From: an uncultured Phocaeicola sp.
GTDB lineage: Bacteria; Bacteroidota; Bacteroidia; Bacteroidales; Bacteroidaceae
Length of the DNA: 64,000 nucleotides
Direction: 5' to 3'
Assembly: GCA_947581855.1 (NCBI GenBank)
Contig: CANPVZ010000006.1
Location: forward strand, 62,001-126,000
The first letter of the stretch is position 1, and every line of letters begins with the position of its first letter. Under the pieces are notes generated by a model. The model did no database searches. It saw nothing but the letters and a program-made list of their open reading frames with translations, and was not told the DNA's origin. Made by a program: the position numbers and the translations under genes. Below, one piece after another: positions 38,964 to 47,113 of this stretch.

Positions 38964-39785
38964 ATGGAATCATTCAATCTTCGCACCTTTCAGTTAAGAT
39001 TGCTGGATATACTTACGGAAGTAGATGCAGTATGTAAAAAGCATGACATCTGTTATTATTTGGTGGCAGGGTCATTACTCGGTGCTGTACGCCATCAGGG
39101 ATTTATTCCTTGGGATGACGATATTGATATTGCAATGCCGCGTCCTGATTATGAACGATTTATCCAACATGCAAAAGAGTGGTTGCCTGGGCAATTAGAA
39201 CTTGTTTGTCCTGAAACTGTAGAAAATTATCCTTTTGGTTTTGGTAAGATACAGGATGCCAGCACTACTTTATTGGAACGACGTAAACTGCAGTATGTTG
39301 GAGGTGTGTGTATTGATGTTTTTCCGTTAGATGGAATCTCTTCAAATAAGATAAAGCAATGTTGGTTATTCATGCAAAGCCACTTTTGGGGGAGACTGTT
39401 ATATTTTACTTGTCGTGACCCTTATAAGCATGGACGCGGGTTACGTTCATTACCAACATTATGCTGCCGATTCTGTTTTAATCGTAGTTATTTGCAGAAA
39501 AAACTGAAACAAGTACGAACCAAATATGATTTTAATTCCTCCGAATGGGTGGTTGATCATGATTTTCCTAGGTCGCGTGCCATTGCGCCTAAAGCCGTGT
39601 ATGGAACACCTGTTTCGATTTCTTTTGAAGGGAAGGTATTTAATGGAGTAAGTCAGCCGGACGCATTGCTTTCATTGGTATATGGAGATTATATGGTTGT
39701 ACCGCCTCATTCCAAACAAAAGCAGCACTGTTACCGTATCGTAAAACTAGATCAGTCGTATCGTCAATATACGGGAAGCTTGTAA
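38964..39785 (+). CDS. licD: LicD family phosphotransferase
   Basis: A 273-residue enzyme of the family that transfers phosphocholine or similar head groups from CDP/CMP carriers to glycans. The nucleotidyltransferase-fold core is clear: YYLVAGSLLGAVRHQGFIPWDDDIDIAMPR, with the metal-binding acidic pair in DDDIDIA, then CIDVFPLDG. The C-terminus ends with the usual GDYMVVPPHSKQKQH. Divergent from a complete AEP pathway, it is the obvious candidate to attach AEP from CMP-AEP to a surface glycan. There is no licA/licB choline gene nearby. Confidence 0.92.
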   Translation: MESFNLRTFQLRLLDILTEVDAVCKKHDICYYLVAGSLLGAVRHQGFIPWDDDIDIAMPRPDYERFIQHAKEWLPGQLELVCPETVENYPFGFGKIQDASTTLLERRKLQYVGGVCIDVFPLDGISSNKIKQCWLFMQSHFWGRLLYFTCRDPYKHGRGLRSLPTLCCRFCFNRSYLQKKLKQVRTKYDFNSSEWVVDHDFPRSRAIAPKAVYGTPVSISFEGKVFNGVSQPDALLSLVYGDYMVVPPHSKQKQHCYRIVKLDQSYRQYTGSL

Positions 39786-39880
39786 TGCCATATTCATCTG
39801 GAAAGAAAGGTATCTTTTTGGCTAAATCAGCTTATGTAGGGGTGTTCTTTCTTCCGATTTCAACTTCCCGGTTTATAAAA

Positions 39881-39928
39881 TAAGAGGGACAACTAGTATA
39901 GTTTGTTCTCTCTTACTTCTTTTTATTT
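39881..39928 (+). terminator. Terminator after licD
   Basis: Stem TAAGAGGGACAAC with GTTTGTTCTCTCTTA (two small bulges), followed by a T-rich tract. Confidence 0.65.
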
Positions 39929-39954
39929 TTAATAGGTTATTTTTCTTCGTCCTG

Positions 39955-40042
39955 CATACATGGGCTATAGAATTTACATATGCAGGCTATATAGTTTACA
40001 TACATAGTCTGTATCGTTTGCATATATGGGCTGAAGAAAAAG
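39955..40042. repeat. Four-unit 22-bp tandem array
   Basis: Four consecutive 22-nt units at 39955, 39977, 39999 and 40021 share the pattern CATAyATGGGCTATATAGTTTA; unit 4 diverges after GGGCT. An imperfect hairpin of about 47 nt (CTTTTAAAGAAC with GGTTTTTATAAG) follows at once, so the plan resembles the 23-bp arrays though the sequence is unrelated. Confidence 0.75.
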
Positions 40043-40104
40043 ATAAGACTTTTAAAGAACTTTTCGGCATCGTTGAAGGTTTTTATAAGAAAGGGGAGAG
40101 AAAA

Positions 40105-40272
40105 CTATTCTCTTTCTCCTGATGTAGTGAAAGGAACAATAAACTTAAAAAACGATGCAATAGAGATGGATGCTTTACCTTCAACATATTGAGTATAGTG
40201 GAATTTCCAAACTTTTAAAGGAAAATACCTTGATTTGCATAAGCACCTGATAGGAGTCTGCAAATAAGTGTC
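40105..40272 (-). pseudogene. Coding-like remnant without start codon
   Basis: A 56-codon open frame ending in TAG at 40105 reads YLQTPIRCLCKSRYFPLKV, WKFHYTQYVEGKASISIASF and FKFIVPFTTSGERE. It has the look of a conserved reading but no start and a stop just upstream. I do not recognise a function. The whole 39786-40768 gap is otherwise AT-rich, with a direct repeat TTGTCAACcCTTGTCAAC near 40327-40344 and no other gene. Confidence 0.3.
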
Positions 40273-40768
40273 TTAACAATGTATGACAAGCTGAAATAGC
40301 ACCGATAGGGGTGCTGACAAATCATTTGTCAACCCTTGTCAACACTCTTGCCAGTACATTGCAATTAATTAATAAGTATGTAATGTATTATATATACGTG
40401 TATTAGTGTGCCGGCGAAAATAGCAAAAAAGCAGAGACGCAAAGTAATCAAATTCGATGCATAAGCATGTTGGGTTTTAGTAATTATGTATAATTTTTTG
40501 ATTGTATAGATAAAACGCTTTAGCCAAATTGCATAACACTCTACATGAATAAGTACCCGCTGAACTATCCGCAGGTAAGGTTGTAATAAATATCTCATAT
40601 ATAATAGGAAATGAGGAATTTAACTTATAGATATTCTGTTCTGATTTGCTTCTTTTATTGCATATAAATTCTTTAAAGTATGAAATAACAAGATTGAGAA
40701 AACCTTTAAAAGCTACTAAAACTCTTTATATATGTGTGAGTAAATGGTTATATAGTAAAATAAATTTT

Positions 40769-41569
40769 ATGATGAACAGTATTGTAAAGATAGTAATACC
40801 CTTTTATAAAGTAAATCTTAAGAGTTGGGAACGTGTTTCGTTGGATAATACAATGAAAGTGCTTTCTGCCCATCCTATAGTTTTTCTTAAACCATTTGGG
40901 TTAGATATTAGTGAATTTACAATGGTATATCCTCAGGCAGAGGTGATGGAGGTTTCTTCTGAATGGTTGGGAAGGAAAAACGGAATAGACGGATACAATG
41001 AAATGATGATGTCGAAGGATTTTTATGATTTGTTTGCCGATACGGAATATATTTTTATTTGCCATCTCGATGCCTGGGTATTTCGTGATGATTTGTTGGA
41101 TTGGTGTAGAAGGGGTTATGACTTGGTGGCGGCTCCTTGGCCCACACGACCACGGTATACTCGTTTCCCATTGAAACAATATCTATGGTTGCGTTCATGT
41201 TTCATTTCCCCGAATCGGATGGTTCGTTCAAAAATGTTCGGTAAGATTGGAAACGGAGGATTATGCTTGCGTAAAGTGGCTGCTTTAAGTGCAGCATGTG
41301 AACGATATGCCGATGAGATTTTACGTTTTAATAAAAAGAAAGGACCTCTTTATAATGAAGATATCTTTTGGGCTCTGGTTCCGAAAGAATTTATTTATCC
41401 GAGTGTGGAAGAAGCCTTGGATTTCGCATATGATTTGAAGCCGGATGTTTGTCATGAGCTTCATCATCGGCAATTACCTATGGGGTGTCATGGCTTTATG
41501 CATAAGAGGAGGATTCGTTTTTGGGAGAAGTTTATTCCTTGTATCGGGACTTTTTCCGTTGAACGCTAA
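40769..41569 (+). CDS. DUF5672 family protein (putative glycosyltransferase)
   Basis: A 266-residue protein of the DUF5672 family, found in polysaccharide loci and probably GT-A-like. Signature stretches are FICHLDAWVFRDDLLDWCRRGYD near residue 100, LVAAPWPTR, GNGGLCLRKV, and LYNEDIFWALVPK; the HLDAWVF Asp could act as the metal-binding DxD. The ORF track adds 41 unlikely residues, so I start at the ATG at 40769 (or 40772, MNSIVKIVIPFYK). It is a single gene. Donor and acceptor are unknown. Confidence 0.8.
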   Translation: MMNSIVKIVIPFYKVNLKSWERVSLDNTMKVLSAHPIVFLKPFGLDISEFTMVYPQAEVMEVSSEWLGRKNGIDGYNEMMMSKDFYDLFADTEYIFICHLDAWVFRDDLLDWCRRGYDLVAAPWPTRPRYTRFPLKQYLWLRSCFISPNRMVRSKMFGKIGNGGLCLRKVAALSAACERYADEILRFNKKKGPLYNEDIFWALVPKEFIYPSVEEALDFAYDLKPDVCHELHHRQLPMGCHGFMHKRRIRFWEKFIPCIGTFSVER

Positions 41570-41742
41570 GTTCTGTGGTTGCTGATTTTCCGTTGGTTAC
41601 AATAGGATTGTTTTGGTTATTTTGTTTAAATTGAGGCATGCCATCGTCCGTGTCGGCACCAATTGCTTTTTATAAAGGCCGGCTGTGGGTCTGTATATAA
41701 ATATTTCAAACAAAAATGTGGGTAGATATGTTACGAATGTCT

Positions 41743-41750
41743 ATATTTGT
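41743..41750 (+). promoter_or_regulatory. -7 box for the first L,D-transpeptidase
   Basis: TATATTTG, 22 nt before the ATG, with TGTG 21 nt upstream as a weak -33. Confidence 0.55.
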
Positions 41751-41772
41751 AAAGTAACTTATCGCCCTTTGT

Positions 41773-42795
41773 ATGAGAACGATTCTATTTTTGTGCTTAT
41801 TGATTTTGCTTTGTGTATGCGAGGCATGTGGTCCCGAAATGAAAGAGAGTGTTAGTCTTTCGGAAGAATCAGTCGGAACGGATTCTTTGGAAGCTGTCCC
41901 TGTTGAGGCTGAAGTAAAAGATTTGACTTCCGATGATATTGAGATTATAAAGGAACTCCTATACGATAAATATACCCTTGAAGATACTTATCCTTATAAA
42001 GATACTACCCGACATTTTCAATGGGATAAAATAAAAGAGCGGCTTGCGTTGCTTGAAAATATCCAACGAGAACCTGCACGGTGGTGTGTGTTGCAAAACT
42101 ATAAAAACCGGAACGGGGAGGCTCCTTTAGTGAAGAAGTATACATGGGGTGCTTACAAACGGATTACCGATACGTTAGGTGTGGAGCGTTATCAGTCGGT
42201 TCCTCTTTTTTTATTAACCGATACATTGGTGGCAGAGCGTTATGGTAGTGATGGAGCATTGAGCCGTTGTTTGGGTGAAGAGGGTTCGTATGTAAAAGTA
42301 ACCCCGATATTTATCGGCGGTGAGTGGCTGGCTCCGAAACGTTACGTAAAGTTGCTTCCGGATACGGTATTCTTTGATAAGGCCATTATGGTAGACCGGC
42401 TCAACCAAAATATTGCTACGCTGGAGCGGAAAGAAGAAGCACTTTGGTTAGTACGTAGCATGAATCCTGCTACCACAGGACGACACCATCCTCCTTATGC
42501 GCAGGAAACTCCGTTAGGAATATTTGTTCTGCAAGAGAAGAAAGTGAAAATGATTTTTTTGAAAGACGGTTCTGCCGATACTGGAGGTTTTGCCCCATAT
42601 GCTAGCCGTTTTCATAACGGAGGATATATACACGGGGTACCTACGAATGCTCCTGCTACTTATTTGTTGGAGTACAGTCAGACGCTTGGAACGATCCCTC
42701 GTTCTCACATGTGTGTGCGTAATGCTACCTCGCATGCCAAGTTTATTTTCGACTGGGCTCCTGTTAATGAAACAATTATATTTGTTTTGGAATAA
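41773..42795 (+). CDS. L,D-transpeptidase (YkuD) lipoprotein
   Basis: A 340-residue lipoprotein (MRTILFLCLLILLCVCEAC) with a C-terminal YkuD domain that cross-links or modifies peptidoglycan, or attaches proteins to it. The catalytic part reads TPLGIFVLQEKK, ASRFHNGGYIHG and the Cys motif IPRSHMCVRNAT near residue 315. The family norm is S/THGCxR, and here Met stands in place of Gly. The 190-residue N-terminal region is not a domain I recognise. A second, different L,D-transpeptidase follows 42 nt downstream on the same strand. Confidence 0.85.
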   Translation: MRTILFLCLLILLCVCEACGPEMKESVSLSEESVGTDSLEAVPVEAEVKDLTSDDIEIIKELLYDKYTLEDTYPYKDTTRHFQWDKIKERLALLENIQREPARWCVLQNYKNRNGEAPLVKKYTWGAYKRITDTLGVERYQSVPLFLLTDTLVAERYGSDGALSRCLGEEGSYVKVTPIFIGGEWLAPKRYVKLLPDTVFFDKAIMVDRLNQNIATLERKEEALWLVRSMNPATTGRHHPPYAQETPLGIFVLQEKKVKMIFLKDGSADTGGFAPYASRFHNGGYIHGVPTNAPATYLLEYSQTLGTIPRSHMCVRNATSHAKFIFDWAPVNETIIFVLE

Positions 42796-42837
42796 AATTC
42801 TGTCTATTTTTGCGGCGTTTCTAGTTTAAAATCGGGT

Positions 42838-43557
42838 ATGCGGAAGTTTTTGCTCTTGTTATTGCTTTGTAGTTTTCCATTAAATCATCTGCCTGTACGG
42901 ACAATTCTCTCATTTGAGAAAAACATGCCTGTTGCATCGGAAGAGATGGATGGTTCTGCTTTGTTTCATGCCATGCGATTGGATGGAGTGGTAGGTTTTC
43001 TTGCATTCCGTCAGGCTGTGGAAGGTTATAATAAGATAGAACAGAAGAATAAACCTATCTTGACGCTTATTGATTTTACGAAACCTTCAACCGAAAAACG
43101 CCTTTTTGTTTTTGATATGGAGAAAAAAGAGCTTCTGTATTCTTCGTTGGTTTCTCACGGACGGAATAGCGGTGAAAACTTTGCCGTCTCTTTTTCTAAT
43201 AAGCAAGGTTCTTATAAAAGTTCTCTGGGCTTTTACCTTACAGGGAATACGTATGAAGGGAAAAACGGTTATTCGTTGCTTCTCGACGGGCTTGAAAAAG
43301 GCGTGAATGATAAAGCGCGTGAGAGGGCTATTGTGGTGCATGGCGCTGCATATGCCAACCCTTCCGTTATTGCTTCGGCCGGTCGGTTGGGGCGGAGTCT
43401 GGGATGTCCCGCTTTACCGCAAGCTGTGGCGAAACCTATTATCAATACAATTAAAGGAGGAAGTGTTTTGTTTATTTATGCCAATAATCAAGATTATATG
43501 GCAAAAACCTCTGTTCTTGCTCCTAATCGGAATCTTTCTTTTGTCGCTGCAGATTGA
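42838..43557 (+). CDS. Murein L,D-transpeptidase catalytic domain family protein (YkuD_2)
   Basis: A 239-residue exported protein (signal MRKFLLLLLLCSFPLNHLPV). The catalytic domain has LYSSLVSHGRNSGENFAV, SLGFYLTGNTYEGKNGYSL, RAIVVHGAAYAN and the Cys motif RLGRSLGCPALP near residue 195, the typical form of this family. It probably forms an operon with the preceding L,D-transpeptidase. Having both a classic and a YkuD_2 enzyme together suggests a specialised cell-wall modification step. Confidence 0.88.
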   Translation: MRKFLLLLLLCSFPLNHLPVRTILSFEKNMPVASEEMDGSALFHAMRLDGVVGFLAFRQAVEGYNKIEQKNKPILTLIDFTKPSTEKRLFVFDMEKKELLYSSLVSHGRNSGENFAVSFSNKQGSYKSSLGFYLTGNTYEGKNGYSLLLDGLEKGVNDKARERAIVVHGAAYANPSVIASAGRLGRSLGCPALPQAVAKPIINTIKGGSVLFIYANNQDYMAKTSVLAPNRNLSFVAAD

Positions 43558-43565
43558 TTGCGTTT

Positions 43566-44489
43566 TCAAGTGCGGTTGGAGGCGGATTCTTTTTTCCGGC
43601 GTTCATATTCCTCTTTGGTACGTTTCCAACGGTCATGGCTCCAAAGCCATAAATAGGGTGTTTGCTTTATCATTTGTTCCAGTTGCGTGGCGTAAAGGTC
43701 GGTTACCTCGAAATTTTTTAAAGACTCGGGATGCTCTGTGAGTTTTTTAAAGGTGCAATGATAATATCCTCGTTTAGGGCGGGTTACTTCAGCATAATAA
43801 ATTAAAGCGCCGAATTTCTTTCCCATCTGTTCGGTTCCGGTAAACATGGCAGTGTCCCGATGTAGGAACGGAGTGAAGTGGTGGATACTGCTCCATTTGG
43901 GCAACTGGTCTGATATGAAACCAATAATGGTTTTCTGCTGTGCTTTTTTTAGTTCGATGATACGCCGCAAAGTTACTTTCATGGGGATACATTCACCGCC
44001 GAACTGGCTGCGCAATTTTATAAAAAGGGCATCGAAAGCTTTGTTACTGAGCGGATGGTATATTTGCGCACACAATATGTCTTTAGGCGTCCAATAACCA
44101 AGGGAGGCAATCCATTCCCAATTTCCGTAATGACCTAAATACACGAAACACAATTCCTTGTTCTTTGTTTCCAGCTCATCGGTAATATCTTCAATGCCGT
44201 CGAAAGTCATGCGTTTCATCAGTTGTTTTTTCGGCATGGTAAATAATTTAATGGTCTCCATCAGGTAGTCGCAGAAGAACTGATAAAACTCTTTCTCTAT
44301 TTTGATAATTTCTTTGATATCTTTTTCGGGGAAGGACCCTATCAGGTTTTTCCGTACAATGGGACGGCGGTAACGGATGCAATAGTAAAGCGGATAGTAA
44401 AGTAAATCGGAAAAGAAATAAAGAACCCGCAACGGTAGCAAAGAAAGCAGGTACCAGAAACAGAATATTAAGAAATAGACAATTTTCAT
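43566..44489 (-). CDS. Lipid A acyltransferase (LpxL/HtrB-like)
   Basis: A 307-residue membrane-anchored acyltransferase that adds a secondary acyl chain to lipid A. One N-terminal helix (FLIFCFWYLLSLLPLRVLYFF) precedes the catalytic HxxxxE motif in LGHYGNWEWIAS near residue 125; ISDQLPKWSSIHHFTPFLHRDTAMFTG is the substrate-binding region and the end keeps WLWSHDRWK. It is the last gene of a four-gene LPS operon with DUF4254, GT9 and a WaaP-like kinase. Confidence 0.92.
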   Translation of the reverse strand: MKIVYFLIFCFWYLLSLLPLRVLYFFSDLLYYPLYYCIRYRRPIVRKNLIGSFPEKDIKEIIKIEKEFYQFFCDYLMETIKLFTMPKKQLMKRMTFDGIEDITDELETKNKELCFVYLGHYGNWEWIASLGYWTPKDILCAQIYHPLSNKAFDALFIKLRSQFGGECIPMKVTLRRIIELKKAQQKTIIGFISDQLPKWSSIHHFTPFLHRDTAMFTGTEQMGKKFGALIYYAEVTRPKRGYYHCTFKKLTEHPESLKNFEVTDLYATQLEQMIKQTPYLWLWSHDRWKRTKEEYERRKKESASNRT

Positions 44490-44492
44490 AAA

Positions 44493-45314
44493 TTATTTGT
44501 GTTTTATTCTTAGCCAGCCTTGCAGCTTATGCTTCAACCGGTTTCTTTTTTCAAAGATATCTAATTGCCGTACAATTTTATCGGTACAGTCTTTCGAAGG
44601 CCACTGGCGCAGTTCGGCATATTGTGATACTAAATAGGTAAGTACATCACGCCGATGGGTGGTTCTTTTCAGGTTCTCCAGGCACTCGTTTGGGGTAGGC
44701 TGCTTGAAAATGGAGCGGTTTGTATCGATAACACAGAAATGGTACTTTCCATCTTCTTCCTGATAATAGAGGATATTGCTCAGATTCAAATCTCCGTGCA
44801 GTATTCCTTTACTGTGCAGTTCCACGAAGAATGCAGCCAGACTATTGGCTAACGGATAATTGAACTCTTTCGTTTCATCTGCGGGATAGGTGGTTGCGAC
44901 ATTACTGAAAAGAGGATTTGAGAATTTGAGATTGAACTCTTCCACATCAAGCTGAACACTGGTAGGAGGATAACTGTAATAGAGCGAAATAAAGTATCCG
45001 GTCGTAAACAACCCTTTTTTGAATGTTTCGATGTAGGCAACTTCATGCGGTGTATCGATTCCTTTTTCCCGCAGTAGGGCTGCATAGTCGTAAGCCCGTG
45101 CCATTTTTGAACGTTTAAAATAAGTATAGGCTACCCGTTGTATAATGTTGGGATGCTTGTATCTTTTTACAACCAGATTCGTGCCGTTCACCTGATATTG
45201 CTTCACTACATTACGCCCTTTGTACAAAAGCGTGCCTTCCGATTCGAACGTATGAGGCAAGTTGTAAATGAAACTTGTTAGATATTGATATGTTGGGTGA
45301 ATGACAACTTTCAT
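44493..45314 (-). CDS. LPS core kinase (WaaP/KdkA-like)
   Basis: A 273-residue protein-kinase-fold enzyme, expected to phosphorylate Kdo or heptose/mannose in the LPS core. The ATP Lys is in NLVVKRYKHPN, the catalytic loop is LHGDLNLSNILYY near residue 175, and the metal motif is VIDTNRSIF, where IDxNR replaces the DFG of true kinases as in the lipopolysaccharide kinase family. It lies 3 nt upstream of the acyltransferase gene and 12 nt after the GT9 gene, so all act on the same molecule. Confidence 0.9.
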   Translation of the reverse strand: MKVVIHPTYQYLTSFIYNLPHTFESEGTLLYKGRNVVKQYQVNGTNLVVKRYKHPNIIQRVAYTYFKRSKMARAYDYAALLREKGIDTPHEVAYIETFKKGLFTTGYFISLYYSYPPTSVQLDVEEFNLKFSNPLFSNVATTYPADETKEFNYPLANSLAAFFVELHSKGILHGDLNLSNILYYQEEDGKYHFCVIDTNRSIFKQPTPNECLENLKRTTHRRDVLTYLVSQYAELRQWPSKDCTDKIVRQLDIFEKRNRLKHKLQGWLRIKHK

Positions 45315-45326
45315 AATCGTTTAATT

Positions 45327-46376
45327 TTAATTGAGATACTTCTTTAGATGCTCTACGATGACTTCCGGTTTTATACTGCTCATGCATGGGCAATATTCCT
45401 GTGGCTTGACTTTGATGCAGGGCTTATTTCCATAGATGGAACAAGGTCTGCATGGCAAATCTGTTTGTATGGCATCTTCCGTTTTCTGGTTCCATCCCAT
45501 AAACCCGGCGTACGGATGAGTGGCTCCCCAAACGGACACTACGGGAGTATTAACCAATGAAGCAAGGTGCATGTTGGCGGAATCCATGGAAAGCATTACG
45601 TCCAAATGGTTCATAAGAATAAGTTCTTCGTCCATTTTCAATTTTCCTATCATTGAAACAGTTGTACGGGGACACATGTTTTGCCATCTTTTCGCTATTT
45701 CCAACTGTTTCTCGCCTGCACCGAATATAAATATCCGAGTATCAGGAAATTTATCGAGCATCTTTATTACCTTTTCTTGTAATTCATAGGGATATACTTT
45801 TCCGTAATGTGCTGCAAAAGGCGCTATACCTATCCATTTGCTGTTTCCTTTTTCTCCGGTAATTTCGATAATCCGGGACAAATCGCTTTTTCCCTCGGGG
45901 AAGATGGAAGTGAAATGCGAAGAAATGCGGATGCCTAGCCGTTCCAACACTTCTGCGTAACGTTGGAAAGAGGTTTTTTGCTGCTTCATTATTTTGTGCC
46001 GTTCTCTTGTCAGCTGTTTTTTCCCTTTTCTTCCTTTAAGGATGTGGGCGACTCGAGTGCCGGATAGCATAAAACGGTATCGTAAATATTTGCTGCGCAA
46101 TACGTCATGAAAATCGGCTACAGCATCGAAGTTTTCGTTCTTTAATTCGTTGAAAAGCTTGTTGAGGCCTTTAATACCCCGATAGGATTCCTTTTTTAAG
46201 TCTACTCCTCTGAATTCTACATTCGCCGGCATACGGGAAAACAGAGGTTTAAGAAACTCACGGCTCAGTACGGTAATCCGAAGCTGCGGATTGTCTACAG
46301 CACAAGCATAAATGACGGGAATCGTCATTGCTACATCGCCAATAGCGGAGAATCGTATTATTAATAGCCTTTTCAA
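45327..46376 (-). CDS. GT9 family glycosyltransferase (LPS heptosyltransferase-like)
   Basis: A 349-residue GT-B enzyme. The N-terminal RFSAIGDVAMTIPVI is the WaaC/WaaF signature, and the donor site reads GAGEKQLE and MDSANMHLASLVNTPVVSVWGATHP. The C-terminus has four Cys close together (CRPCSIYGNKPC and YCPCM), usual in this family. In Bacteroidales, which lack heptose in many species, the donor may be another sugar. It is second in the DUF4254 operon. Confidence 0.92.
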   Translation of the reverse strand: MKRLLIIRFSAIGDVAMTIPVIYACAVDNPQLRITVLSREFLKPLFSRMPANVEFRGVDLKKESYRGIKGLNKLFNELKNENFDAVADFHDVLRSKYLRYRFMLSGTRVAHILKGRKGKKQLTRERHKIMKQQKTSFQRYAEVLERLGIRISSHFTSIFPEGKSDLSRIIEITGEKGNSKWIGIAPFAAHYGKVYPYELQEKVIKMLDKFPDTRIFIFGAGEKQLEIAKRWQNMCPRTTVSMIGKLKMDEELILMNHLDVMLSMDSANMHLASLVNTPVVSVWGATHPYAGFMGWNQKTEDAIQTDLPCRPCSIYGNKPCIKVKPQEYCPCMSSIKPEVIVEHLKKYLN

Positions 46377-46390
46377 ATGATAAGCGGTTT

Positions 46391-46996
46391 TTATTTTTTA
46401 CCGTAAAGAACAGGATTCAATGTGGGGTCGTTATACATTTTCATTTGTTTATACACCTTCATGTATTTGCGTCCGGCTTCGATATCGGTTATTAATTGAT
46501 CGATGGCGGACGAAAGGTCTTTTTGTTGTTCCAGCAACACATTCAGTTTATTTTCGCATTGGGAATGATGCTCGGCTGTCGTATCTGTGCGTTCCACTTC
46601 CTGGCGCATATGATAAATCTTCAGAGCCAGAATTGAAAGGCGGTCGATAGCCCATGCCGGACTTTCCGTGTTGATGGTTGCGTGGGGTAACACCTTTACA
46701 TCCTTATATTTGTCCAAAAAATAGCTGTCTATGAGCTCTACAAGATCCGTACGGTCTTGATTGCTTTTGTCTATGCGGCGTTTTAGCGTAAGAGCCTCTG
46801 CCGGGTCGATATTCGGGTCGCGGATAATATCCTCAAAATGCCATTGCACCGTGTCAATCCAGTTTTTCAGATAGAGATAGTACTCGATGCTTTTTAACTC
46901 GAATGGATTTTGTATAGGCGTATCCACATTGTCCGTTACGTGATAATCATGGATTGATTGTACGAAAATCGGGTTGCAAAGTTCGGTAAATGTCAT
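46391..46996 (-). CDS. DUF4254 domain-containing protein
   Basis: A 201-residue soluble, mostly helical protein of the DUF4254 family with no known activity. It begins MTFTELCNPIFVQSIHDYHV and has conserved-looking charged helices (WAIDRLSILALKIYHMRQEVERT; KLNVLLEQQKDLSSAIDQLITDIEAGR as shorter pieces). It is first in the operon with GT9, WaaP-like kinase and LpxL-like genes, and this linkage is the best hint of a role in LPS core assembly. No membrane segment or catalytic motif is visible. Confidence 0.85.
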   Translation of the reverse strand: MTFTELCNPIFVQSIHDYHVTDNVDTPIQNPFELKSIEYYLYLKNWIDTVQWHFEDIIRDPNIDPAEALTLKRRIDKSNQDRTDLVELIDSYFLDKYKDVKVLPHATINTESPAWAIDRLSILALKIYHMRQEVERTDTTAEHHSQCENKLNVLLEQQKDLSSAIDQLITDIEAGRKYMKVYKQMKMYNDPTLNPVLYGKK

Positions 46997-47027
46997 GTCT
47001 TTTGTTCTGTTTAAAAATTATAATTTA

Positions 47028-47035
47028 CAAACATA
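47028..47035 (-). promoter_or_regulatory. -7 box for the DUF4254-LPS operon
   Basis: TATGTTTG on the minus strand, 31 nt before the ATG at 46996, with ATTG 20 nt upstream. Confidence 0.5.
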
Positions 47036-47079
47036 GCTAAACTTTTCGGAATCGACAATATTTATATGGTAAAAGTATA

Positions 47080-47087
47080 TATCTTTG
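47080..47087 (+). promoter_or_regulatory. -7 box for pdxB
   Basis: TATCTTTG then C, 26 nt before the pdxB ATG. Confidence 0.6.
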
Positions 47088-47113
47088 CCAAGAATTAAGC
47101 TTATAGAAGTGCT

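Noticed and set aside
40365-40598. 77-codon minus-strand ORF in the gap before the DUF5672 gene
   Set aside because: Very AT-rich and hydrophobic by composition; no start signal or family resemblance.
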